DNA of 64,000 nt from Fimbriiglobus sp. (GTDB lineage: Bacteria; Planctomycetota; Planctomycetia; Gemmatales; Gemmataceae): NCBI GenBank assembly GCA_022841795.1, contig JALHQU010000004.1:1-64000 (forward strand), written 5' to 3'. The notes under the pieces were generated by a model. It was not told the origin of the DNA, searched no databases, and worked only from the letters and a program-made list of their open reading frames with translations. Positions 45,913-52,745 of the stretch are shown here, piece after piece (position 1 is the stretch's first letter; the number at the start of each line of letters is the position of its first letter). The translations under genes were made by a program, and so were the position numbers.

Positions 45913-46575
45913 TTAAGCGGCTAATGTGAAGTCGTCATGGAGTCGGACTTGCTCGGCCAGGTCTGGGTGGATGTGGGCTTCGGCACCGGACCAGAGGTCG
46001 CAAACCCGGTCCTCGACCCGCCACGGCTTGGGCGTCAGTCTGGCCCGGTAACACTTCTGCTCGCCGCACAGGGCGGCGTACTTCGGGTCGGCGTCGAGGA
46101 ACCGCATCAGCCGCTCGGCCTGCCAGCCGTCAACGGCCCAAGCGAACGGGCGGCTCGTGCAAACCACTCGACAGCCTGCGAATGTGCGATACACACGAAA
46201 CTGTTCCTTGGCGAAGGCCGTGCCCGATTCCCCGTCGAGCAGGTGCAGTTGTGCGAGGGCTTCCAGGACGGGGTGGATGTCGGTCGGCCCCGCCCACTGC
46301 GACAGCCGGCGGTCCCCGAAGTCCACGTCCGCGATCAGCAGGTTCTTCGAGTTCAGGACGACGGCGTTGTACCCGTTCACGGTGCAGTGGGCCTCGTCCG
46401 CGAGGTCGTACAGCCCGAGGGTGGACACGACCGGCTCCAACTCGTTCCCCTGATACGGTGCCAGCAGGTCCGGCCTCACCCGTATTCCCGTGACGTACTC
46501 GTCCTCGTCCGGCAGGTACACATTCATCCGGCGGTAGTCCTCGGCTCGGGCGAGGAGTTCTTCCTTGCGATTCAT
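45913..46575 (-). CDS. Conserved protein with primase-like (AEP) motifs, tentative
   Basis: The 220-aa protein carries NLLIADVDFGDRRLSQW, an hhhDxD motif like motif I of archaeo-eukaryotic primases, followed by VYRTFAGCRVVCTSRPFAW and CYRARLTPKPWRVEDRVCDL. I recall a widespread family with YRT..G.R....T and RARLTPKPWR; its function is not established. Residual primase ancestry is an inference. Its ATG overlaps the stop of the small gene upstream (ATGA). Confidence 0.65.
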   Translation of the reverse strand: MNRKEELLARAEDYRRMNVYLPDEDEYVTGIRVRPDLLAPYQGNELEPVVSTLGLYDLADEAHCTVNGYNAVVLNSKNLLIADVDFGDRRLSQWAGPTDIHPVLEALAQLHLLDGESGTAFAKEQFRVYRTFAGCRVVCTSRPFAWAVDGWQAERLMRFLDADPKYAALCGEQKCYRARLTPKPWRVEDRVCDLWSGAEAHIHPDLAEQVRLHDDFTLAA

Positions 46576-46799
46576 TCTTGGCTTCCTTTTTGTTGTTGAA
46601 CGACGTGCTCCCCCAACTGCCGAGCGTACTCCGCGTGCAGGTCGCCGTGGGTCTGGCGGGCGTACTCTTCGAGTGAGATGGCGAGGACGGCGGACTTGGT
46701 TCGCCGCTCGCGGCGGGCGATCTCTTCGACCACCCAATCCAGGGCGAGCGGGGCACGCAAATAGATCGGGACGGTGACGTGTGACGGACTCGGCTTCAT
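46572..46799 (-). CDS. Small possible ribbon-helix-helix protein
   Basis: The 75-aa product begins MKPSPSHVTVPIYLRAPLAL and continues VVEEIARRERRTKSAVLAIS. The strand-helix-helix order resembles CopG/Arc-type DNA-binding proteins. It is first of a coupled pair with 45913-46575 and divergent from the primase-like gene at 46958. The AT-rich gap 46800-46957 should contain both promoters, which this protein might regulate. Confidence 0.62.
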   Translation of the reverse strand: MKPSPSHVTVPIYLRAPLALDWVVEEIARRERRTKSAVLAISLEEYARQTHGDLHAEYARQLGEHVVQQQKGSQE

Positions 46800-46957
46800 G
46801 GCTCTCCAGGTGGTAGAAAACTCGTCATAGTACATATCGACCCAGACACGATTTCTCATCAAAACTCTCGTCGTCATTAGACAAAAATTCTTGCCCAGAC
46901 GATATATCTTTACAGCCAGTCGCCGCATCAATACCGACTCCACTTATGTGAGACTAC

Positions 46958-48802
46958 ATGATGATCGAATTTGACGAGTCTGACGAATCCATCCTGTCCG
47001 ACATGGACGGCCCCGAATGGCAAGGGTGTTGGCCGTTCACCCATGAGTTCCCCGCCTGGAAGTACGTCCCCACGCACCTGAAATCCGTTTCCGGTTGGAA
47101 GGCGGCGGATCGCAAGTTGCGAAAGGGGGCGGCATCACGCGGCGTCGTCCAAGTCCCCCTGTCGCGGGGCGGCTCGGTCCAGTTGTACGCACTGGAAGAC
47201 ACGGTGCCGTACACGCCGACCCTCCGCACCCTCGCCGTCCGTGCGTTCCACGCCTGGTTCGTGTCCGGGGCCGACCGCCAGAAGCACATCCGCTGGGGTG
47301 ACGCCAAGCGGGGCTGGTTCGACTGCTGCGGCAGGCTCCGGGCCGAAGACGTCGGGCGACACGTCCGAGGGCGGGACGTTGTGGGCGTGTTCGGGGGCGA
47401 ACGCACCCGCTTCCGGGCCATCGACCTCGACCTGCACGGGGGCTGCCCGGACCTGTTCCTGGAGCGGTTCCGCGTCCTCCAGACGGCCTTCCACGGGCGG
47501 GACGGGTGGCACTACCAGATCGCGGACGAGAACGCCAACGGGGTTCACTTGGTTCAGGTGTTTGCCGAGCCGGCACACCTCGACGCCTGCACCCGAGAAC
47601 TTCGGGCCACGCTCGAAACCCTCGACCGCCGGCACCCCGGCCTCGGCCTTGCCCGGCTGGAAGTTTACCCCACCAAGAACCACGGGTTCCGACTCCCCCT
47701 CTGCCGGGGACGGTCGATGCTCACCGACCGCCCGACGACCGACGTGGTGGAGTACGCCAAGTGGCTGCTGAAGCCCGGCGACTACATGCCGGCGGACGAG
47801 GTGTACGAGTACCTGCGGTCCCGTCTGGAGCCTCGAACGGCAAAGACTGCCGCTCCGGCCCACGCACAATCAACCGGGCCGTCTGTATTGTTGCGTGGAA
47901 AGTACCGGGAGGGCCTGATCGACTTCTGGAACGGGAAGACCGCCTTCAACCTGAATCTGGCGTTGGTGTTGACCGCCCGGCTGTTGCCCTACGAGGTGGA
48001 CGAGGGGCGGGCGGTTGAGGTGCTGGAGGGTTACTGCGACGAGTTGCCGGACAAGTCGTTCAGCCACCGGCTCACCCACAACCGCCCGAAGGTCAGCGAG
48101 TTCATCCGCTGGGTAGTGAAGACGGCCTACAACGGGAACGGCGGGCAGGCCGACCCGACGGCCTCAGCGGCCAAGCTGGCGGCAGTCCACGACGCCTTCG
48201 CACGGGGCGGTTTTCGCATCAGCGACAAGACGACGTGGACCCGTGGTGCGGTTCCGCCGTTCCGGTGGTCGGAGGCCGAGTCGGATCGAATCCGAACGCA
48301 AGTCGTCCCGGTCCTGGTGTGTGATGAGCCGACCGCGAGCGAGGCCGTGCGACGGTTCCTGTCGTTCGTTCACCGGCACCGGCAGAACGAGATTGCGATG
48401 ACGGCGATCCCGACCATCCTCGCCGGATTGAAGATCAACTGGTGCCAGGACAAGCAGGGCCGCAGCAAGAAGCTGACCGCCTTCGTCAAGACGCTGCGGT
48501 CGCTCGGCTGGCTGCACATCGCGGTCCATCACAGCTATGGGGTCAACGGCGAGAAGGGGCGTGCCCGGCGGTACGCGGTCGGCCTGGCGGTGGCGTCCAA
48601 GTTTGCCTCCGGGGCCAGGGAACGGGACTGCGATCTGCGTCTCGATCTTCTCTCTCCCCCTCTGGGGGGCCTTCTATCTTGTTTAGTGGGTAATCCCACT
48701 GAGAATCAAACAGCGAAAGCCGCTTTTTCCGAGTTTAACGAATTCGAGAACGGGATTCACAATACTGTCGAGTGCGAGGAGAGCTTGTCGTGTGCGGCCT
48801 GA
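46958..48802 (+). CDS. Primase-like replication protein (AEP family, tentative)
   Basis: The 614-aa protein has RFRAIDLDLHGG (about 150-160), an hhhDxD metal motif, a second block ADENANGVHLVQVF and LEVYPTKNHGFRLPLCRGR, the layout of archaeo-eukaryotic-primase-type proteins encoded on mobile DNA. The middle (LLRGKYREGLIDFWNGKTAF) and the C-terminal HTH-like part (TAFVKTLRSLGWLHIAVHH) recall helicase-loader or replication-initiator regions. It could prime replication of the circular element. The last third is more degenerate. The double ATG at 46958 was taken as start. Confidence 0.7.
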   Translation: MMIEFDESDESILSDMDGPEWQGCWPFTHEFPAWKYVPTHLKSVSGWKAADRKLRKGAASRGVVQVPLSRGGSVQLYALEDTVPYTPTLRTLAVRAFHAWFVSGADRQKHIRWGDAKRGWFDCCGRLRAEDVGRHVRGRDVVGVFGGERTRFRAIDLDLHGGCPDLFLERFRVLQTAFHGRDGWHYQIADENANGVHLVQVFAEPAHLDACTRELRATLETLDRRHPGLGLARLEVYPTKNHGFRLPLCRGRSMLTDRPTTDVVEYAKWLLKPGDYMPADEVYEYLRSRLEPRTAKTAAPAHAQSTGPSVLLRGKYREGLIDFWNGKTAFNLNLALVLTARLLPYEVDEGRAVEVLEGYCDELPDKSFSHRLTHNRPKVSEFIRWVVKTAYNGNGGQADPTASAAKLAAVHDAFARGGFRISDKTTWTRGAVPPFRWSEAESDRIRTQVVPVLVCDEPTASEAVRRFLSFVHRHRQNEIAMTAIPTILAGLKINWCQDKQGRSKKLTAFVKTLRSLGWLHIAVHHSYGVNGEKGRARRYAVGLAVASKFASGARERDCDLRLDLLSPPLGGLLSCLVGNPTENQTAKAAFSEFNEFENGIHNTVECEESLSCAA

Positions 48803-49032
48803 GTGTTGAGTCGATCCGGCTTGTTGCCGGAGTCTGCTCCGTTGGACGGAGAACAACAATTTACTGCCGTCGTTTTTCGGACTCTGTGACTTGTCGAAGG
48901 TGTCACCCGGCAGGACTGTTCTTAAGCCACGGTCGAAGAGAAGCGTGGGAGACTATCGTGATCTTTCCCAAGGAATTTGTCGATAACTATATTGCTGATC
49001 TCGTTCAACTCATGACAGAAAACACTCAATAA
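48772..49032 (+). CDS. Doubtful small ORF
   Basis: This 86-aa frame overlaps the primase-like gene by 31 nt. Its C-terminal part (ETIVIFPKEFVDNYIADLVQ) looks protein-like, while the Cys/Arg-rich N-terminal half does not. The region is AT-richer than the rest of the element. No family and no clear ribosome site; it may be a gene remnant. Confidence 0.3.
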   Translation: MRGELVVCGLSVESIRLVAGVCSVGRRTTIYCRRFSDSVTCRRCHPAGLFLSHGRREAWETIVIFPKEFVDNYIADLVQLMTENTQ

Positions 49033-49047
49033 GTACATGGTGCTGAT

Positions 49048-49272
49048 ATGGTCAAAATCGACGAATCATTTGGCTGGGCCGTTTTGCATGAACTCGCCAG
49101 GATACACCGCATACCACGCAAGAGAAGAATCAAGGGCGGAACATGGCAGAGACGAACGAAGGCCGAAGTGGCGAAGGATATTCGCCGCGTCTTGGGTCGA
49201 ACTTTTCCCGACCGAATGCGACGGACCAATGAGGTGCTTCAGCGGCTCCGAACGCCACAAGTCGGCTTGTAA
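49048..49272 (+). CDS. Small basic hypothetical protein
   Basis: The 74-aa frame is MVKIDESFGWAVLHELARIH, then RIPRKRRIKGGTWQRRTKAE and VAKDIRRVLGRTFPDRMRR. It is strongly basic and mostly helical, so it could bind nucleic acid. The ribosome site is weak and other frames overlap it. It is plausible but not secure. Confidence 0.42.
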   Translation: MVKIDESFGWAVLHELARIHRIPRKRRIKGGTWQRRTKAEVAKDIRRVLGRTFPDRMRRTNEVLQRLRTPQVGL

Positions 49273-49689
49273 GCTGGGGGAACACCGACGGCGGGTTTTG
49301 GATCGAGTCTCATGCCGGTTGGTGGAGCAACCTGACGAGCCTCAACCCTGTGGGAAACGACGGCTTGCATTGCTGCGATTTTTCAAATCGACGTTCTCGG
49401 AAAGTCTCAACCTGTGTGACCCCACCTCGGAGTCAGAACAAGGAAATTATGTAACGCAAAGACACGCGACCGTGCTCGATTCCACCAGGGTGCGGTAGGA
49501 ACCGCGACTGCCAAAGGAATTGGGAAAAAGTATATTGGATTTTATTAAGAAACACGATTTGCCTTGTCACCATATGTCCAGACAGGTCGCAATGACGCTT
49601 GGAGTCGAACTTGCGACCTCACCCGTGCCTTAGACGCAGCACATCCCCGGAATCAGCGGCCTCGGGCGTTGCACACGACTCCGCTCTCC
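49273..49689. other. Gene-free, AT-rich stretch with an inverted repeat
   Basis: No gene is supported here. A 9-nt inverted repeat AGGTCGCAA (49584-49592) / TTGCGACCT (49611-49619) encloses GACGCTTGGAGTCGAACT. The bases 49600-49660 look like the reverse complement of a tRNA 3' half, but the T-stem does not pair. It may be a remnant of a tRNA-derived attachment site or chance. Confidence 0.45.
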
Positions 49690-50520
49690 TCATGACCTTT
49701 CACCATCAGCAAGTTGCACAGGTCGGGCGTGACCCAGCGACGGCACCGACCAGTTGATCGGGATCGTATCCCACAACCGCAGGTGGCTGGGACGAAGTGG
49801 TGCCGGGAGTGTGTCCGCAAGCCACGCCAGCGGTCTGTCTTCATTCACCTCAAACCGCCGCCGGCACCGCAGGCAGTAGCGGACGACCCTGCCAGACCGG
49901 AACGAGAGCATCCCCCTTTGCCAGCCGAACGACACGAGGACGAGTGGCACGTCGCAGTTCGGGCACTCGACCAGTTCCGCGAACCAGATCGCCTTGAGCA
50001 CCCGCCAGGTAAGCCTCTCGGGAGGCGAACCCTCCCACTCGAAATTCGTGATCGAGGCCGAGGCGGCGTCGTGGTCGTCAACCTCCTCGGCCAGCCGCCG
50101 CTCGTACTTCGTCTCGTAAGCCACCCAGGGGAATGTCAGTCCAACCGACTCTCCATGCAAAAGCACGTCCTGCCCGTCTTGGTGAACGGCGACCTTGCCC
50201 GTCTTCAAGTTCTCGAACACGACTCCGGTGCCGGTTCGGTTCCAGCCGAACGACTTTGCCCACTTCCTCATGCCCGGTGTGGGTTCTCCCCAATGGCGAA
50301 TGACGATCTGGGAGTTCGTGAGGACGCGAACGAGGACCAGGCCACAACGCCGAAGCACGGCTCGGAGGCACCGCTCCGGGTCGTCGGGGCTGAGAACCAG
50401 TCGCTCGCGTGCTGGAGCCAGCAGGTCGTCGTCGCGGTGGTCGATGAGCCACTGTTGCGGGTCGTCGGTTTGCCAAGCTCGGTCTGAGGTGGTGTGCAGG
50501 AAGTAGAACGTCTGCGTCAT
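49690..50520 (-). CDS. Hypothetical protein with zinc-ribbon
   Basis: The 276-aa protein begins MTQTFYFLHTTSDRAWQTDD from the ATG at 50520 (one four codons earlier is possible). It has ECPNCDVPLVLVSFGWQRGM and YCLRCRRRFEVNEDRPLAWL, two CxxC pairs suggesting a zinc ribbon. No family was recognised. It is transcribed alone, toward the gene-free stretch at 49.3-49.7 kb. Confidence 0.68.
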   Translation of the reverse strand: MTQTFYFLHTTSDRAWQTDDPQQWLIDHRDDDLLAPARERLVLSPDDPERCLRAVLRRCGLVLVRVLTNSQIVIRHWGEPTPGMRKWAKSFGWNRTGTGVVFENLKTGKVAVHQDGQDVLLHGESVGLTFPWVAYETKYERRLAEEVDDHDAASASITNFEWEGSPPERLTWRVLKAIWFAELVECPNCDVPLVLVSFGWQRGMLSFRSGRVVRYCLRCRRRFEVNEDRPLAWLADTLPAPLRPSHLRLWDTIPINWSVPSLGHARPVQLADGERS

Positions 50521-50840
50521 GGTGCCCTCCATCGTCGCCCCGTGCGGGGCCGCTGCGTTGCCACCTTGCTCATTTGCAGGTTGGCCGGGCGTCGTCGGGG
50601 CAGCCCCCTCGGCCTGTCTTGATGTCACTGAACCGATTATTGCATCGGACAGGTGATTCGTCAAAGTCAGGAGGCGTCAACGTTCCGACCTGACCTCACG
50701 AACGAGTCGGGTGGCGGCTGCCGGCGGTTCCCGCCGACCCGGCCCGCCTCGACGCATGGGACTTCCGTTACCGCCCGCCCGTTGGCCTTACCGGACGGTC
50801 GGAGAACATCCTTCACGGCACCCAGACGGCTCGAACGTGC
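50521..50840. other. Gap with an open frame leading into the zinc-finger gene
   Basis: This 320-nt gap holds no independent gene. A short hairpin GCCCC-GTGC-GGGGC lies at 50537-50550. From about 50700 the frame of the next gene is open but has no ATG, GTG or TTG until 50841. The codon just before that GTG is TGC, which would complete the first CxxC motif (CVPCGGRG), so the annotated start may cut a longer or degraded gene. Confidence 0.5.
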
Positions 50841-51134
50841 GTGCCGTGCGGCGGGCGTGGGGATGTGACCTGTGCAACTTGTGGCGGTGGCCGGGCCGTG
50901 TCCTGCCCGCGATGCCAAGCCAGGGGTACGGAGCCTTGTCGCCAGTGCGGGGGGCGGCTGGTATTAAGCGTGGACGACGCCATCCTCGACCAGCACGGGG
51001 GCACCGTCATGAAAACAGTGAAGGCCCTCGGCTGCGGCATGACCACAGCCGAGGTCGAGGAGATAATCTACCGGCTCGTGGGCGTGAAGGAGTCGCCCGA
51101 GTTCCGCATCGAGCATAACGACCTGCACTATTAA
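50841..51134 (+). CDS. DnaJ-type zinc-finger protein, possibly 5'-truncated
   Basis: The 97-aa product contains CGGRGDVTCATCGGGRAV, CPRCQARGTEPC and CRQCGGRLVL, four CxxCxGxG-like repeats as in the DnaJ cysteine-rich domain, followed by a C-terminal helical part (GMTTAEVEEIIYRLVGVKES). The first Cys of repeat one is encoded one codon before the GTG start. There is no J domain, so it is not a DnaJ chaperone. Zinc binding is likely; function unknown. Confidence 0.6.
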   Translation: MPCGGRGDVTCATCGGGRAVSCPRCQARGTEPCRQCGGRLVLSVDDAILDQHGGTVMKTVKALGCGMTTAEVEEIIYRLVGVKESPEFRIEHNDLHY

Positions 51135-51603
51135 CGATCCCCATTGCCAACGGGACGTGAAGGGGGTCGTTAGTGTGAGTATAAGACCGTGAAGACAGCG
51201 TTCTCCCAATTAACTCCCACTAACATCGGCAACCATCTGCTATTTCAAGGCGTTCGCCGCTGAACGAGCAACTCGTCAAAAACGGACAATTCCTAAAACT
51301 CCGACCGACCAGTTCAGTGCCTTTGTTCACCGAAGCCGCCCCTCGCGGCGACCACCCCACAGGTTTGCCCGTGAAGTACCCATCTCGGCAGGCCGGCAGA
51401 CTTAAGACTTAGCTGAGAAGCCGCCATCGGCCCGAAGCAGTGGCAGGACTTGCGATTACTTGCGAAGACCGTGATTTACGGCCTAAATGAAGCTCTGAAA
51501 AATGCCGTCAAAAAATATTGACCGGATTTGTCGATATAGAATAAACTGATTCCGTAAACCTATATCCAGAAACGGTTTACGACAAAAACACGGAGGGCGA
51601 GAC
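51135..51603. other. AT-rich intergenic region with promoter-like and operator-like sequence
   Basis: No coding frame is supported. The stretch 51480-51580 is clearly AT-richer than the surrounding genes and should contain the promoter for 51604-51954. The last part holds the palindrome at 51553-51581. The drop in GC starts here and continues in the recombinase region. Confidence 0.5.
51553..51581. promoter_or_regulatory. Operator-like inverted repeat upstream of 51604 gene
   Basis: The arms CGTAAACC (51553-51560) and GGTTTACG (51574-51581) are perfect reverse complements separated by 13 nt. They lie just before GGAGGG and the ATG at 51604. Spacing of about two helical turns between arm centres fits a dimeric repressor. 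A matching regulator was not identified. Confidence 0.5.
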
Positions 51604-51954
51604 ATGGCAAGGAACCGATGGGCGATAGCTCAACATGGATGGACGAATGCACAGGGCGAGTCCATCTCAGGCTATGGCGACGGACTTACTTCCCCCACCT
51701 ACGGGCTTCACAGCGTCTACGAAACGAAGGCCGAAGCACTGGCGGCAGTGAAGGAAGTGAGGGCAGCGGTAGACCAGGAACGGCACGCCTTCTTACTCCA
51801 GTATGGCCCTTGCGGGCACGGCCCATTTGAGGCTTACACAGTCCGCCAGTTCGACGCGGCGGATTTCTTATCTGAGATGGATCGGCTTTATATGACCCGT
51901 GACCAGATGCGGAAGGAGGTCATTGACACCATCCGAACCCGTCAAAACGCATAG
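51604..51954 (+). CDS. Hypothetical protein
   Basis: The 116-aa protein begins MARNRWAIAQHGWTNAQGES and has SVYETKAEALAAVKEVRAAV and CGHGPFEAYTVRQFDAADFL. GGAGGGCGAGAC before the ATG is a strong ribosome site. The last codons and stop lie inside element motif copy 5 (51936-51954). No family was recognised. It belongs to the lower-GC right end with the recombinase. Confidence 0.72.
   Translation: MARNRWAIAQHGWTNAQGESISGYGDGLTSPTYGLHSVYETKAEALAAVKEVRAAVDQERHAFLLQYGPCGHGPFEAYTVRQFDAADFLSEMDRLYMTRDQMRKEVIDTIRTRQNA
51936..51954 (+). repeat. Element motif, copy 5
   Basis: The site is AACCCGTCAAAACGCATAG followed by TGGGTATTCCGA, two changes from the core. It overlaps the end of the 51604 gene, whose TAG stop is the motif's own TAG, and lies 40 nt before the ATG at 51994. 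The bases after it resemble those after copy 6. Confidence 0.88.
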
Positions 51955-51993
51955 TGGGTATTCCGATCACCACCAACCACAAGGAAGCCTGAC

Positions 51994-52392
51994 ATGAAGA
52001 AGCGGAACAAGGGACAGTGCTACCGCCGGAGTCTCGACAAGGTGCTGAACGAAGGACTGGCGGGCAGACAGTTCCACCTTATACACAGCATCGCGGTAGG
52101 TCAGGGCGAAATCGAAGGTTCACACCACGGGCACGCCTTCACCGAGTTCCGCAAAGGCGGGCAATGGTGGGTGTGGGACGCGGTAACTGAAGAGACTTGG
52201 CCGCGTGACAAATACTACGCCGAAGGCCAGATCACCTACGCCATCCGCTACACCGCGAAGACGGCGGCAAAACTCGCGTCAACGCTGGGGACAACCGGCC
52301 CGTGGGACGCGACGATTGCGGCGGCAGTACACACGAAAGCCATCCCCAAGAACTGGCCCATGAAGAAGGCCGGAAGGCGGGTCAAGCTCTGA
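51994..52392 (+). CDS. Hypothetical protein with Cys-His-Asp arrangement
   Basis: The 132-aa protein starts MKKRNKGQCYRRSLDKVLNE and has HHGHAFTEFRKGGQWWVWDA. C9, H47 and D62, with the H-A-F-x-E and W-V-W-D context, recall small transglutaminase-like thiol proteins, but the match is by eye only. It sits between motif copies 5 and 6 (about 40 nt before the ATG, 14 nt after the stop), like a cassette. Confidence 0.68.
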   Translation: MKKRNKGQCYRRSLDKVLNEGLAGRQFHLIHSIAVGQGEIEGSHHGHAFTEFRKGGQWWVWDAVTEETWPRDKYYAEGQITYAIRYTAKTAAKLASTLGTTGPWDATIAAAVHTKAIPKNWPMKKAGRRVKL

Positions 52393-52406
52393 CCGAAGGG
52401 GGCGTG

Positions 52407-52426
52407 AACCCGTTCAAAATGCGTAG
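52407..52426 (+). repeat. Element motif, copy 6
   Basis: The site is AACCCGTTCAAAATGCGTAG followed by TGGGTGTTCCGA, with one extra T relative to the core. It lies 42 nt before the ATG at 52468. GAACCC and GGGTGTTC at its ends form an imperfect inverted repeat. Confidence 0.9.
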
Positions 52427-52467
52427 TGGGTGTTCCGACTACGCAACCACCACCGTGAGAACGCCCC

Positions 52468-52599
52468 ATGACCACCGCCAAGCCGAAGACTTCCCGACTT
52501 ATGGACATCATCGCCACCACCGAGCGGGAAGCCCGTAGCCAACGAGCGAAAGCAGCCCACCAGCGAAGGAAGCAAGCGGGCAAGCTCAAGGCGAAGTAA
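52468..52599 (+). CDS. Small basic protein between motif copy 6 and a terminator
   Basis: The 43-aa frame is MTTAKPKTSRLMDIIATTER followed by EARSQRAKAAHQRRKQAGK. It is very basic and helical. Support comes from position: it follows motif copy 6 by 42 nt and is followed by a good intrinsic terminator 26 nt after the stop. A small DNA- or RNA-binding role is possible. Confidence 0.55.
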   Translation: MTTAKPKTSRLMDIIATTEREARSQRAKAAHQRRKQAGKLKAK

Positions 52600-52624
52600 A
52601 ATCCGACCCTCCCGCCCCACCACG

Positions 52625-52663
52625 GCCCCGGTAAGCCTCAACCAGCTACCGGGGCTTTTCGTT
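52625..52663 (+). terminator. Intrinsic terminator before the recombinase gene
   Basis: The perfect 9-bp stem GCCCCGGTA (52625-52633) / TACCGGGGC (52647-52655) with a 13-nt loop is followed by TTTTCGTTT. It ends the 51604-52599 run, so the recombinase must use its own promoter in 52664-52745. Confidence 0.85.
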
Positions 52664-52745
52664 TCTGCCCGAAAGCACTCTTTCACCTTGGAGAGACTGC
52701 CGGTACACTTGACCCCTGGAAAAATCACGCCACCGAGGGGAAGCC

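Noticed and set aside
49600-49690. A tRNA gene on the minus strand
   Set aside because: The TTCGACT loop is present, but the T-stem does not pair and no complete cloverleaf can be drawn.
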